This document shows positions 6,565 through 15,814 of a stretch of DNA of 22,884 nt, one piece after another. The translations under genes were made by a program, and so were the position numbers. The DNA comes from a virus: positions 1 through 22,884 of IMG/VR virus record IMGVR_UViG_3300025849_000242. One strand, written 5' to 3'. Each line of letters starts with the position of its first letter. Positions within the stretch are counted from its first letter, which is position 1. The notes beneath the pieces were generated by a model. That model ran no database searches. It was not told the origin of the DNA and saw only the letters and a program-made list of their open reading frames with translations.

Positions 6565-7227
6565 TTAACCTCTTTGCACTGTTGCTAAATTAGCTGCTTT
6601 AACAGTTATACTTACAGTTGTGCTACCACCTGTTTCATTTCCAATTAATGTAATAGTAGCTGTTTTATCTTTCGATAACTGTTTTCCAACTATTCTAAAT
6701 GCACCTTTACTTAATGAAGCTATACTAGTTGCTTCAGCATTTGCAGATATACTAGGTACAGTTGGTAAAATATTACTTGTAATTTCTTGTCCTGCTGCTG
6801 GTGTAATTAAAGCAACAGATGAATCAGATAAAATTGCTGAATATCCAAATGTGGAATTTGCCATATTCATTCCAAACGTAGAAGCTTGTATAACAGCTGC
6901 TTGTCCAGTATTTAAAGTTATTGATTGTTTGTCTACTTGTACAGTAGGTATTCTTGTTGTAGTATTATTATCTAATGTTAATAATCTACTTTTCATTGCT
7001 TGAGTTTCATCAGGCAACGCTTCAGTTAATGGCATATTTTCGATAACTATACCATAATAGTCAGAACCTAATGAATGATTTGGATTCCATAAATCATAAT
7101 CAATTTCATCATCTGCTAATGCAAATTGTGTTATGTTAAAAGAACCATCTCCTTTTGCTAGTAGTTCACGACCTTTATTTGTTAATATCGCATCTACAGT
7201 AACAGAAGTATTATCTAAATATCCCAT
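6565..7227 (-). CDS. Tail/baseplate structural protein with C-terminal Ig-like domain
   Basis: A 220-aa protein. The N-terminal ~90 residues (MGYLDNTSVTVDAILTNKGR; FALADDEIDYDLWNP) form a compact domain that I recognise only as typical of phage structural proteins, with no named T4 counterpart. From about residue 100 the pattern resembles a bacterial Ig-like (Big_2/BACON-type) domain: QSITLNTGQAAVIQAST, then SVALITP, and KTATITLIGNETGGSTTVSI near the end. Such domains decorate tails and capsids and often bind cell-surface carbohydrate weakly. A promoter-like TAATATTTATA lies 19 nt upstream of the ATG and a GGGAAA ribosome site lies in between, so this gene opens a transcription unit with the adhesin gene that follows it by 13 nt. 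No coiled coil or signal peptide is seen. Confidence 0.65.
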   Translation of the reverse strand: MGYLDNTSVTVDAILTNKGRELLAKGDGSFNITQFALADDEIDYDLWNPNHSLGSDYYGIVIENMPLTEALPDETQAMKSRLLTLDNNTTTRIPTVQVDKQSITLNTGQAAVIQASTFGMNMANSTFGYSAILSDSSVALITPAAGQEITSNILPTVPSISANAEATSIASLSKGAFRIVGKQLSKDKTATITLIGNETGGSTTVSITVKAANLATVQRG

Positions 7228-7246
7228 TGTTATTTCCCTTTTTTTA

Positions 7247-7257
7247 TATAAATATTA
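7247..7257 (-). promoter_or_regulatory. Candidate late promoter TAATATTTATA
   Basis: The sense strand reads TAATATTTATA, followed by 19 nt (with GGGAAA) and the ATG at 7227. The same 11-mer precedes the genes starting at 12699, 16719 and 19221. It sits in a 49-nt gap after the 1241-aa gene, the expected place for a new transcription unit. Confidence 0.5.
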
Positions 7258-7276
7258 CGTTGATAGAAAAATTGCT

Positions 7277-10200
7277 TTATTCTCTAACATCAAAATTTCC
7301 TTTTATTCCTGGTGGTTGAGTAAAAATTCTACTACCATTATTTTCAGCAATTTCAATAACTGGTTTACCATCCGGTGTATCTTTTGAGTCTACATTAAAA
7401 TCTGGACTAGTTATTTTACATCCATTAAACCTATGATTAGCTATACCAGTAGGTAGAAAATCTTGTACATGTGCTTTTCTTCTTGTTATTCCAATTGATG
7501 ATGAATAATTTACTTTTAAAAATTCAGATACCCTACTAGCAGTTATAAATGGCACAATAGCTTCTGATTCCCAATATGGAGTAGATCCAACAATATATGT
7601 GCTACCTGATTGAATTAAATATTTACGAGAATAAGTACTTCCCACAAATGGATTGTCTCTAGCAGTTAATATTACTCGATATGCCGCATATGATCCAGTT
7701 ATAGACAACACACTATTTCTTGCAATATCAATACCACCTATTTCATCAAATTTAGATGATTCTATAAAGTCTGGATTTATTATTTCTATAGGATTTTTAT
7801 CATTTTGTATATCATTCTCTTGAATTCCTTTAACAAACTCTTCGTTAATTGGTTCAATTTTATTAGCAGTTTTTTCTTCAAGTTCAACTAAAGAAGTTTT
7901 TACAGATCCGCTTAATGCTGTTTCTTTAATAACATCGATTGATGTATTTTTATCTTCTTTACTAGCAGTTACATTTATAACTTTTTCTATATCTATACTA
8001 CCACTATAAGTTTGATTTAATTTTGAAATTCTAGCTAATGTAGAATCTTTACTTCTTTCAATAATAGTTGGCTGTATTAATAATCCTAATATTTTCTCTG
8101 TTCTTGCAGGTAATAATTGTTCTAATTGTTTAAAAAATGACAAATCAAATAATGAAAATATTCGTAAGAATGCATTCATATCATTTTTATCTGCATATTT
8201 TTTCCAATACTCTCTAGAAGTATTTATTAAATCTGGATATGAATATCTATCATTATTAGTTGGATCTCCTATTAAATCATCTAATAATGTAAATCCTAAT
8301 TGAGCAATAATATCTTCATTGATCATTGTTTGTGGAGAATAATATACTCCTAATTTATTTGAATCTAAAGGAGCTGTGTCAAATTGATTTAAACTAGCTC
8401 TATTTTCTACACTTAATGTATTAGTTAATGTTTGTGATTCTAATCTTATTTTATTATCATCAAATGTGCCAGCGCCTAAAGAAATACCATCAAAATAATA
8501 TGTTTCTTCTATAGAATCATAAGGAGTACTATTAGTCCAAGCAGGATATCCAGAGCCTGTAAATGATGCTGATATTGTTAATTTAACATCAGGTTGTACT
8601 CCAGTTAAACTAGAAGTTAATGCATGATTAATATTTTGTGTTAATGGAGTTCTAAAAACTAATTCTTGATATGCATCTACATTTCCATCATATGCAGATG
8701 GTGCCTTTGTATGATTATTAAATGGAGCATTATTTAAACTTCCTGTCCATATACGTAATTCTTGTACATGTCCTTGTAATCTACTACCTCCACTCGTTCC
8801 TCCTATTAATACAGTACCTGGATTAGAAAAACTACCTGTTGCAGATGCAGACACAGTATTAATAATTTTTCCATATTTAGATTTATTTGCTAATACTTCT
8901 ACTGTATTATTAGATCCTGTTCGTAATAATGCTGTTAAATAATCTCCTTCAAACATTTCAATTTCAGCAGATGATGTTCCATTAACTTGGATTCTACCCA
9001 TAGTACCTCTAGAAAATTCTAAAGTTACATTATGGCCACCTGCAGAAAATAAATTCATAGTTCCAGGTAATATTGGATTCTTTAAAACATTATCTGTTCT
9101 AAATCTTAATTCAACTGCTCCAATATTTTGATTATAATCAGTTCTAACAATTCCGGTTGTATTTTTAATTAAATCTAATGCATAATCAAAATTTAATTTT
9201 TCATATGTTGGAGGTCTATTTATTCTAGGTCCGCCATATTCTTGAATAGTTATTAATGATTGTGGTACTCCATAACAAGCTAATAATGCTTGCACACTTC
9301 TTTTTGTACCTTTAGCTTTTAATAATCCAGGAATATTATTAACAATTCGTCTCCATATATTATATGTAACTTCTCTACTAGGTACTGAAGGATCTCCTAC
9401 ACTATTAGATCCAGTTAAAGGAATTCCATTAACATCAGTGCCTAATGTATATTCCCATAATTCTTTTGATTGATTTCCATTAGTTAAATTCCATCCAAAT
9501 TGTTTTGCTACTGAATATAATAATTCATTTGGCATACTTTTCTTAGGATGTTCATCTCTAGAATTAATTAATGTCATAGCATTAATATATGTATATAATA
9601 TATCATAATGCTGACCTAACATGTTAACAAATGTAGATAATTGTTCATTATTTTCATCTAATAACATGAATTCCGGAATACTTCTTATTAATCGATTATT
9701 ATTTCTAGTATCATATATAGAAGAACTAGAATATACACCAGTATACCAAGATTCAAAATTACTACTTGTTACAGAATATAATTCATATGGATATGTATTA
9801 TTAGATTTTGGTGATGGTTCTATATAACTACCTGTAACAAATTCTACTATAGGCGAAGCTAATGGAATGTCATGTGTGAATATAGTTGAAGATGAATCAT
9901 AATATAAATATTGTTCAAATTGATCCATTCCACCAATTAAATTTGTATATAAATTATCATAATCAGCTGCATTTGTAATAGCTGCAGACCCAGATAATAA
10001 AGCTGCAGACGCAGATTGTGCTGTATAATATTCTAATAATTCAATTTTATATTTGAAATTTTCTAATCGTTCTGTTGCCGAACTGTAAAATATAAAGTTA
10101 TTGAAATCAGAAAAATCTATATTTAGTTTAACTCCACCTAAACTGCCAGAAAAATATGAATCAACAATTTGTTGGGATGTTTGCATTGATGACCCTAATA

Positions 10201-11002
10201 AGTCATTCCAAGATTTTAAAGATGTAGAATTAGAAGTATTTTGTTCTGCAGAAGCATACCAATTAGTTCCAGATAATACATTAAATGTGAGTGCATCTAA
10301 TACTTCTTTAACAAAAACATTATCAACATATGGTAATTTATTTTCTCTAACAACCCAACACTTAAAATTTTTCTCTACTGTTTTATCAATTGGTTCATAT
10401 AATTTAACAAATAAATATTTTCCTACAACAACACTATTAACAAACATTGCTGTTTTATTTCTAGAAAAGTTTAATAAATATTGCTCATTTGCATCATGCG
10501 TTAATGATGTTTGATTTACATTATTAATAAATTGATTAATTGACAATAAAAATTTTGGATTTGTTTCGTCAATTGCACGCAATCTAATTTCAGTACGATC
10601 AGGAGAAATTTCATCAATAGCTAGTAATTGTTGATTATAACTTCCAATCATATCCTCAAAGAAGTTTAAAACAATTTTATAATTTCCTGAAGTTAAATTT
10701 AAATTAGAAAATTGTTGAGATATATTAAACTTAACAGGATCTGATAATTGTATTGGATTTCCATCTTCATCAAATATAGGATTATTAAATTCTATTAAAT
10801 CTACTTTATGTTTTCCTGTAATCCATGATTCTCCAGAATAAACATGAAATTCATTTGCAGAATTAATTTGTCCTAAATCTACTGTAGAATATTGAAAAGG
10901 TGTTTTTGTAAACAACGATCTATCCAACGAACTATATCGTTCGGCATTAATAGCATTTATTGCTTCTAAAATTTTGTCTTTATTTGTATATTGATTTAAC
11001 AT
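7277..11002 (-). CDS. Large baseplate wedge protein, gp7/P2-gpI-like core with LamG-like insert
   Basis: At 1241 aa this is the largest gene in the window (T4 gp7 is about 1030 aa). Residues ~440-590 resemble the tail protein I/gp7 core: an aromatic-rich helix (MLGQHYDILYTYINAM), SVAKQFGWNL, then IWRRIVNNIPGLLKAKGTKR with SVQALLACYGVP. The KAKGTKRSVQALL segment is the most telling. A second helical segment typical of this core lies near 930-1000 (REYWKKYADKNDMNAFLRIF; LEQLLPARTEKILGLL). Between them, residues ~620-755 look like a LamG/concanavalin fold ending in GHVQELRIWTGSLN. In T4 and related injectors gp25, gp6 and gp7 (gpW, gpJ, gpI) build the wedge, and here gp25 and gp6 lie in the same operon block. 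It begins 4 nt after the stop of the preceding gene. The gp7 role is inferred from motifs and context. Confidence 0.6.
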   Translation of the reverse strand: MLNQYTNKDKILEAINAINAERYSSLDRSLFTKTPFQYSTVDLGQINSANEFHVYSGESWITGKHKVDLIEFNNPIFDEDGNPIQLSDPVKFNISQQFSNLNLTSGNYKIVLNFFEDMIGSYNQQLLAIDEISPDRTEIRLRAIDETNPKFLLSINQFINNVNQTSLTHDANEQYLLNFSRNKTAMFVNSVVVGKYLFVKLYEPIDKTVEKNFKCWVVRENKLPYVDNVFVKEVLDALTFNVLSGTNWYASAEQNTSNSTSLKSWNDLLGSSMQTSQQIVDSYFSGSLGGVKLNIDFSDFNNFIFYSSATERLENFKYKIELLEYYTAQSASAALLSGSAAITNAADYDNLYTNLIGGMDQFEQYLYYDSSSTIFTHDIPLASPIVEFVTGSYIEPSPKSNNTYPYELYSVTSSNFESWYTGVYSSSSIYDTRNNNRLIRSIPEFMLLDENNEQLSTFVNMLGQHYDILYTYINAMTLINSRDEHPKKSMPNELLYSVAKQFGWNLTNGNQSKELWEYTLGTDVNGIPLTGSNSVGDPSVPSREVTYNIWRRIVNNIPGLLKAKGTKRSVQALLACYGVPQSLITIQEYGGPRINRPPTYEKLNFDYALDLIKNTTGIVRTDYNQNIGAVELRFRTDNVLKNPILPGTMNLFSAGGHNVTLEFSRGTMGRIQVNGTSSAEIEMFEGDYLTALLRTGSNNTVEVLANKSKYGKIINTVSASATGSFSNPGTVLIGGTSGGSRLQGHVQELRIWTGSLNNAPFNNHTKAPSAYDGNVDAYQELVFRTPLTQNINHALTSSLTGVQPDVKLTISASFTGSGYPAWTNSTPYDSIEETYYFDGISLGAGTFDDNKIRLESQTLTNTLSVENRASLNQFDTAPLDSNKLGVYYSPQTMINEDIIAQLGFTLLDDLIGDPTNNDRYSYPDLINTSREYWKKYADKNDMNAFLRIFSLFDLSFFKQLEQLLPARTEKILGLLIQPTIIERSKDSTLARISKLNQTYSGSIDIEKVINVTASKEDKNTSIDVIKETALSGSVKTSLVELEEKTANKIEPINEEFVKGIQENDIQNDKNPIEIINPDFIESSKFDEIGGIDIARNSVLSITGSYAAYRVILTARDNPFVGSTYSRKYLIQSGSTYIVGSTPYWESEAIVPFITASRVSEFLKVNYSSSIGITRRKAHVQDFLPTGIANHRFNGCKITSPDFNVDSKDTPDGKPVIEIAENNGSRIFTQPPGIKGNFDVRE

Positions 11003-11005
11003 ATT

Positions 11006-12022
11006 TTATACATCTAATAATTGATCGCGCGTACTTGGAACATTTGTTTGTTTTCCATATTTTCTTGATCTTACTGTATCACTACTAATACCAGAACCTG
11101 GATCATCAATTAATTCAATTTTCCACCAACAAGCTGATCTTAAATACCAACTCGCTCCTCCTGCTACACATTGTACCATCCATCCATCATATTCTGCTAT
11201 AGCCCTAGGATCTACGATATATTGTATTTCCAGATTTGGCCACATATCTGAATTATCTCCAGTATGTCCTGTATTTGCTCTATGAGTTTCAGACGTTATA
11301 TATGCTCTAACTCCAGTTGAATTTCTATATATATAATTTCCATCTGCTCCAATTTTTCCATTATCTCTCCAAGCTGTTGGCATATGACGTTTTAATCTCA
11401 AATCATATCCAACATTTCTTCTAGCTGGATCTCCATTTACATCATTTAACGTTGCAACATCAGCTTTTTGTTGATTTACTGTAATTCTAACAGTAAATTT
11501 TACTGTTCTATTAGATTCTATTAATAATTTTATAATATCTGGCGTAAATACAAACATTGGAGCATCTGCGAGTGCTGGTCCAGATAATGGTTGACTAAAT
11601 GGTAATGATCTATGGCCAGACTGACCGGTTGGGTTTCCATCATCTACATTCCAAGACGACTGATATGATAAATTTATTCTTTTATATTCATTTGCTCCAT
11701 AATCTCCTTCTGCTTCGGGAAGTATTTTATAAAACCCAGACACTGGGTCTGTTCCAAAATCATTAATGTTTATATTGAAATCCGGTAAAGCAAAATCAGA
11801 CATATTTAATGTAGTGCTTGGAGGAAATGAAAAATATTTAAAAGCAGTATCAATATTTTTAACAACTGATCTGTTTGTGTAATTTCTTCGTAATTGTTCA
11901 AAAATTATAGAATCTTCATTATTAGCAGGAATTCCAGCATTTTGATATACTTGTATATCTTTTTCTGCTTGTTCGTTTTGAGCTACTTGTTCTGGTTGTT
12001 GAGTATTTGGATTTGCAGCCAT
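11006..12022 (-). CDS. Unassigned tail/baseplate protein (338 aa)
   Basis: I do not recognise the family. The first ~30 residues are Gln/Asn-rich and probably flexible (NTQQPEQVAQNEQAEKDI). The remainder is a mixed, mostly beta-type globular protein with aromatic-rich stretches (TAFKYFSFPPSTTLNMSDFA; FVFTPDIIKLLIESNRTVKF; ASWYLRSACWWKIELIDDPG). There is no signal peptide, membrane segment or obvious enzyme motif. The start codon overlaps the stop of the upstream gene by one base (TAATG), so translation of the two is probably coupled, and the next gene (gp7-like) starts 4 nt after its stop. Placed between the DNRLRE-like protein and the gp7-like protein, it is most likely a baseplate-periphery or fibre-attachment component. 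That role is inferred from position only. Confidence 0.6.
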   Translation of the reverse strand: MAANPNTQQPEQVAQNEQAEKDIQVYQNAGIPANNEDSIIFEQLRRNYTNRSVVKNIDTAFKYFSFPPSTTLNMSDFALPDFNININDFGTDPVSGFYKILPEAEGDYGANEYKRINLSYQSSWNVDDGNPTGQSGHRSLPFSQPLSGPALADAPMFVFTPDIIKLLIESNRTVKFTVRITVNQQKADVATLNDVNGDPARRNVGYDLRLKRHMPTAWRDNGKIGADGNYIYRNSTGVRAYITSETHRANTGHTGDNSDMWPNLEIQYIVDPRAIAEYDGWMVQCVAGGASWYLRSACWWKIELIDDPGSGISSDTVRSRKYGKQTNVPSTRDQLLDV

Positions 12023-12699
12023 TATTTATTTCCTATATTTAATATAACAGATCCTTTATTATCTCGTTTCATGACAGCTGATAAATTTGATTTATAAAAA
12101 ATACCGTTTTTATTATATCTTCTAAAATTTCCAAATTGTGCTGCAGTAGGTTGTGGATTTATATTTGCTTTTACAACTTCTGGAAGTTTTTCTGGAGTCA
12201 TTAAAATATCAGTTGGTAATTCAACATTAGCTTCTGATAATGCTGCTAATGAAGCTAAATTTGAATCATTTGCAATTTTAGATTGAATATTAGAAAAATA
12301 ATCATTAGTAAAGCTATCAACTGTAGTTCCTCTAGTTGGAGGATCAGAATCCGGATTTCCAGCTGATGGTTGTTGATCAACACTTACTATATTTTCTGCA
12401 ACAGTTTCTCCTGCTATTGTACCAGGAGGGGTAGTTACTTGGCTATTACCAATAAATGTTAATACAGTTTCTTGTGATATATCTGTATGTGAACTTGCTG
12501 GCCCAACTGTTACAACACCATTATTGTGCATATGCCAAACACCAGAATATGGAGTGCCATCTGGAAGAGCATAAGCTCCTTGAGTATAGCCTTCTGTTCC
12601 ATCGGCATCTTCTGGGTCACTACTTTGATATCCAACCTTATCTGGAAATGATTGTTTTGGTAATAATTTTAATATGTTAATTTGATTAGTTTGAATCAT
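12022..12699 (-). CDS. Structural protein with GTPYSGxxHxH motif (225 aa)
   Basis: Not assignable to a T4 gene. Near the N-terminus is a compact motif, YALPDGTPYSGVWHMHNNGV (residues 43-62), followed by TVGPASSHTD. Similar blocks (YxGxxHxH ... G ... H) recur in phage structural proteins as I remember them. The HxH pair (H56, H58) plus H71 could bind a metal, as HxH motifs do in some tail needles. Residues ~85-130 are low-complexity (PPGTIAGETV; PSAGNPDSDPPTRG), and the C-terminal part is helical then basic. A TAATATTTATA motif ends only 5 nt before the ATG and there is no Shine-Dalgarno sequence, so the transcript may be leaderless. It shares TAATG with the next gene. The virion role is inferred from its neighbours. 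Confidence 0.6.
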   Translation of the reverse strand: MIQTNQINILKLLPKQSFPDKVGYQSSDPEDADGTEGYTQGAYALPDGTPYSGVWHMHNNGVVTVGPASSHTDISQETVLTFIGNSQVTTPPGTIAGETVAENIVSVDQQPSAGNPDSDPPTRGTTVDSFTNDYFSNIQSKIANDSNLASLAALSEANVELPTDILMTPEKLPEVVKANINPQPTAAQFGNFRRYNKNGIFYKSNLSAVMKRDNKGSVILNIGNK

Positions 12700-12704
12700 A
12701 TATC

Positions 12705-12715
12705 TATAAATATTA
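12705..12715 (-). promoter_or_regulatory. Candidate late promoter TAATATTTATA abutting a start codon
   Basis: The exact 11-mer seen at the other unit boundaries, here only 5 nt before the ATG at 12699. If the motif works as a -10 element, the message would begin at or inside the start codon. Confidence 0.45.
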
Positions 12716-12735
12716 AACTAAAAAATTATGAAGTA

Positions 12736-13896
12736 TTATCTTGTAACTTTAAAGAATAATTTATCGTTAATATATTCTTCTAGAAATCCATCGACTATTT
12801 TAAATTCTAATTTATAATATCTTTCTGGCATTAATCCTGTCATATCTAAATAAATAAAATTACTAGTACTATCACAACTAACTTTTGTATAAGTAGAGTC
12901 ATAAGGCACTATAACTTCATCTGTAGCGGCGTCTAATACTGAGTATAACGAGCTACTAGGAATATACTTAATAGTTTGCATAGGAAATGTATTAGTAGGA
13001 GACTTCTGTGGATATTTATCTCTACCATACAGTCTAATTTTTGTTACTTCTTCATCTTTATATGACTTTTTTAATTTGGTATAAACTGCAAATGAATTAG
13101 AATCTATTGGATCTAAACTACCAGTACTGAAACTAGATTTATCAAAATACATTAATAATCTAGGAACATATATAGTATGAGTATCACGGCTAAAGAATCT
13201 AACATATCCTCCAATAGCTGCATCTGATTCATTGTCGTCAGAATATTTTAAAATAAATCCATAATTAGGAACTGTATAACCACCACTTCCGGATATCCAT
13301 AATTTAACAGCATTTGTTACGTCAATATTGATATCAGTAGGTCTTACTGACGTATCATTTAAATTAGAATCATCAAACGATTGTGAATATAATGTAACAC
13401 TACCACTTTGATTTGCAGATCCAGATTCATATAACCAACTACCACCTTTACCAGATCCAGATATATATAATGTACTTCCAACAGGCATATTAGTATCTTG
13501 GCTACTAGAAATCCAAGAATATGAACCAGACTTTGGTTGATTCCAAGAACATCCATCTATTATTGCTGTATCAACATTTAAAAATCCTGTGCCATTAGTC
13601 CAATCTTGTCCAACTACATTGGCATCAATTGTAAATGATGAAGGTAAATTTTTTGCATGAGTAGTATATAATTGTAACATAAATTTACAATCATTAACAG
13701 TTTTGTCATATTTTGTAAGTGCTGCAGATACATCAGACATATCAAATTTTATTAATGATCTAGATAATGAATAACTAGATGTAACAGCAACAGTTAAATG
13801 TTTTCCTACTTCGAGTATTTCATCTATACCAGTATTGTAAGTAGGTTTTGCTTCATATAATGTAGAATCATTGGATGGATATATTATTTTGAACAT
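12736..13896 (-). CDS. DNRLRE-like tail/baseplate protein
   Basis: A 386-aa protein. Its first ~255 residues follow the pattern of DNRLRE (CBM96-like) beta-sandwich domains: IIYPSNDSTLYEAKP, NTGIDEILEVGK, SRSLIKFDMSDV, then INIDVTNAVKLWISG, NYGFILKYSDDNE and YVRFFSRDTHTIYVPRLLMY. Such domains occur in bacterial surface proteins and bind carbohydrate in some enzymes. The remaining ~120 residues form a second beta-rich region (KIRLYGRDKYPQKSP; MPERYYKLEFKIVDGF). It is the first gene after gp6, where T4 has wedge proteins gp7 and gp8, so a wedge or fibre-adaptor role is likely. A weaker promoter-like motif lies 16 nt upstream of the start. The domain call rests on pattern recognition of the motif order, not on a search. 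Confidence 0.65.
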   Translation of the reverse strand: MFKIIYPSNDSTLYEAKPTYNTGIDEILEVGKHLTVAVTSSYSLSRSLIKFDMSDVSAALTKYDKTVNDCKFMLQLYTTHAKNLPSSFTIDANVVGQDWTNGTGFLNVDTAIIDGCSWNQPKSGSYSWISSSQDTNMPVGSTLYISGSGKGGSWLYESGSANQSGSVTLYSQSFDDSNLNDTSVRPTDINIDVTNAVKLWISGSGGYTVPNYGFILKYSDDNESDAAIGGYVRFFSRDTHTIYVPRLLMYFDKSSFSTGSLDPIDSNSFAVYTKLKKSYKDEEVTKIRLYGRDKYPQKSPTNTFPMQTIKYIPSSSLYSVLDAATDEVIVPYDSTYTKVSCDSTSNFIYLDMTGLMPERYYKLEFKIVDGFLEEYINDKLFFKVTR

Positions 13897-13912
13897 AATT
13901 TTAGTCTTTTTA

Positions 13913-13923
13913 AATAAATATTA
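13913..13923 (-). promoter_or_regulatory. Weak late-promoter-like motif TAATATTTATT
   Basis: One mismatch from the 11-mer found before other tail units, 16 nt upstream of the ATG at 13896, in the gap after gp6. Similar variants also occur inside genes (near 10408 and 10471), so this one is less certain. Confidence 0.35.
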
Positions 13924-13925
13924 AA

Positions 13926-15806
13926 TTAAACACTTACTACCCTACCTTTTATATCTTTATTTAAAAATTTAATTTCAAATATTGCTGGATCTAATGGAGG
14001 ATAAATAATTCCTTGTTTTGTAGCACTTTCTAAATCATATACATTTCCAGAATAATTATCAGCTGTATTAAATAGGTTTTTAAAGTCTAAATCTACAACA
14101 GATTGAACGCCATCTATATTTCCTAATATATTCATTACGTCTGACATAATAATTGGTTGATTAATCTGCCATTTGTCAATTGAAAAATACTCTTTTAATT
14201 CATTAATACAAAGTAATAAAACTTCGTTACTATTATAATTTGAGTTAACTGTTATTTCAAATTCAATTCCAATATTAACAATAAATGCATTTAATATATT
14301 AACTGCATCAGTTAATATTCTATAATAATCTAAATAATTTTTTAAATTAGTTTTAACTGCGTCATTTAATGATGTTAAATTATTATTATTATCAACCCCT
14401 AATACATATAAATTCATAGCTAATGGATTTGGAATTCTTGTTGTTTCCATTTGATTTTGTGATAATTGATCGTCTGGAACTATGTAAGCTTTTGCAACAC
14501 TTCCAAATTTAGCTGGCATTGAATAACATCTAATAATATAATCATCTTTAGTAACTAATCTATTTTGAGTAGCAAAATTAGATAATGCATTATTTTTTAT
14601 ATCTTGCAATGTATCTGCAGATTTACCACCTCTAGCAGGAGATTCATTAGTAGTGCTTATACTAGATTTAACAAAATTAACCATGGCTGCACTAGTTGTA
14701 GCATTAGGATCATCATCAAATTCTATATTTTCAACTTTTGTTAATACAGAAGAAGCCACATTATCTGAAACACCGCCTCCTACTGTATATGTAATAGTTA
14801 ATGTAGTATTTGCTGGTGCTTGTCCGTATGCTCTAGTATATAAAAAATTAGATGGATCTATATCAACATCTATAGGTCTACGAAATGCAGCAATACCATT
14901 TCCAACGTTATCTGGATTTGGAATAATTTCTTCATCATTATTATCTGATATACCTGCTCCAAATTGAATTTCCATTTTTTTATCACTTCGTAATCTAGTA
15001 ATAAATCTTTTAGATGTTTTTAATAATTTTAATAAACTAGGACTAGAACTTCTATATTGAGCAAAGTCAGGATCATTTTCTAATAAGTTAGGTACATCTC
15101 TAAATATTGTATCTTGTGCTAAATATTCAACATGATACCAATTATCACCATCTGACTCTTGACATGATATAATATCAATAACATTAGTTTCATCTAAAAC
15201 TATTTTATCATACTGTTTTGGCGAAGTAAATGTAAAAGTAGCAGTTTTAACATCTCCAGATACTACCTTTGCTTTTTTCTTTAATAAATAATATGTAGGC
15301 TGATTTGTTACTTCATCACTTTCGTAAACAGTAACTTCTGTTGTATTAAATGATGAGCTAAAAGTAAAATCTATAGAATCTAATGTTCTAAATTCTGCAG
15401 CTCCACCATCTTCTTTTACTTGCATTCCAGGTTTAATTGATAATGCATAAGAAAAGTCTGGAGAATTATTAACTCCACTACCAGTTGATGGAACTAATTG
15501 AAATACATTTAAATCTGTATATGCTGGTATAGCATTTTTTGATTTATATCCTAATGATCGAGCTAAATCATATATATTTTTTCTTTCAGATGCTTGTTCT
15601 AATAACGACTCTTTAAGATTATTATCTGCATAGTAACTTAAAACATCTCCTACGTATGCTGACATTTCCATAAATAACATACCGGGTGATGATTCATTAA
15701 AATCATTATAATCATTAGGAAAATATTGTTTTGTAAAATCTATTAAATTTTTACGAAATTGACCAAAGTCTTTTCCTAAATATGATACGTCTTTTGTTAC
15801 CTCCAT
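13926..15806 (-). CDS. 6: Baseplate wedge protein, gp6-like (baseplate J family)
   Basis: A 626-aa protein, close to T4 gp6 (660 aa). The N-terminal block is diagnostic of gp6/baseplate-J proteins: GKDFGQFRKNLIDFTKQYFP, DFNESSPGMLFMEMSAYVGD, VLSYYADNNLKESLLEQASE and NIYDLARSLGYKSKNAIPAY (residues ~12-115). The middle includes MEIQFGAGISDN and the gpJ-type stretch ARGGKSADTLQDIKNNA followed by NRLVTKDDYIIRCYSMP (~395-435). The C-terminus carries MNILGNIDGVQSVVDLDFKN. gp6 dimers form the ring of wedge vertices that surrounds the hub and triggers sheath contraction. The gene follows gp25 after 8 nt with a GGAAA ribosome site, the same gp25-gp6 order as in many contractile tails. Confidence 0.93.
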   Translation of the reverse strand: MEVTKDVSYLGKDFGQFRKNLIDFTKQYFPNDYNDFNESSPGMLFMEMSAYVGDVLSYYADNNLKESLLEQASERKNIYDLARSLGYKSKNAIPAYTDLNVFQLVPSTGSGVNNSPDFSYALSIKPGMQVKEDGGAAEFRTLDSIDFTFSSSFNTTEVTVYESDEVTNQPTYYLLKKKAKVVSGDVKTATFTFTSPKQYDKIVLDETNVIDIISCQESDGDNWYHVEYLAQDTIFRDVPNLLENDPDFAQYRSSSPSLLKLLKTSKRFITRLRSDKKMEIQFGAGISDNNDEEIIPNPDNVGNGIAAFRRPIDVDIDPSNFLYTRAYGQAPANTTLTITYTVGGGVSDNVASSVLTKVENIEFDDDPNATTSAAMVNFVKSSISTTNESPARGGKSADTLQDIKNNALSNFATQNRLVTKDDYIIRCYSMPAKFGSVAKAYIVPDDQLSQNQMETTRIPNPLAMNLYVLGVDNNNNLTSLNDAVKTNLKNYLDYYRILTDAVNILNAFIVNIGIEFEITVNSNYNSNEVLLLCINELKEYFSIDKWQINQPIIMSDVMNILGNIDGVQSVVDLDFKNLFNTADNYSGNVYDLESATKQGIIYPPLDPAIFEIKFLNKDIKGRVVSV

Positions 15807-15814
15807 AATATTTC

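Noticed and set aside
6213-7387. Open frames on the plus strand (also near 9621, 10101, 11894, 12456, 14653, 15912, 17729, 18292, 20591, 21021, 21449)
   Set aside because: They lie opposite well-supported minus-strand genes, have biased composition (rich in Leu, Phe, Ile, Ser or Cys) and show no family motif. They are shadows of the real genes.
9903-9912. Exact match to the promoter-like core inside the 1241-aa gene
   Set aside because: No gene start follows on the sense strand. It is taken as background, which shows that single matches are not proof of a promoter.
13359-13556. A 65-aa minus-strand frame within the DNRLRE-like gene, and an 84-aa frame at 20438-20692 within the HD gene
   Set aside because: Both are out of frame inside strongly supported genes and lack ribosome sites or conserved patterns.
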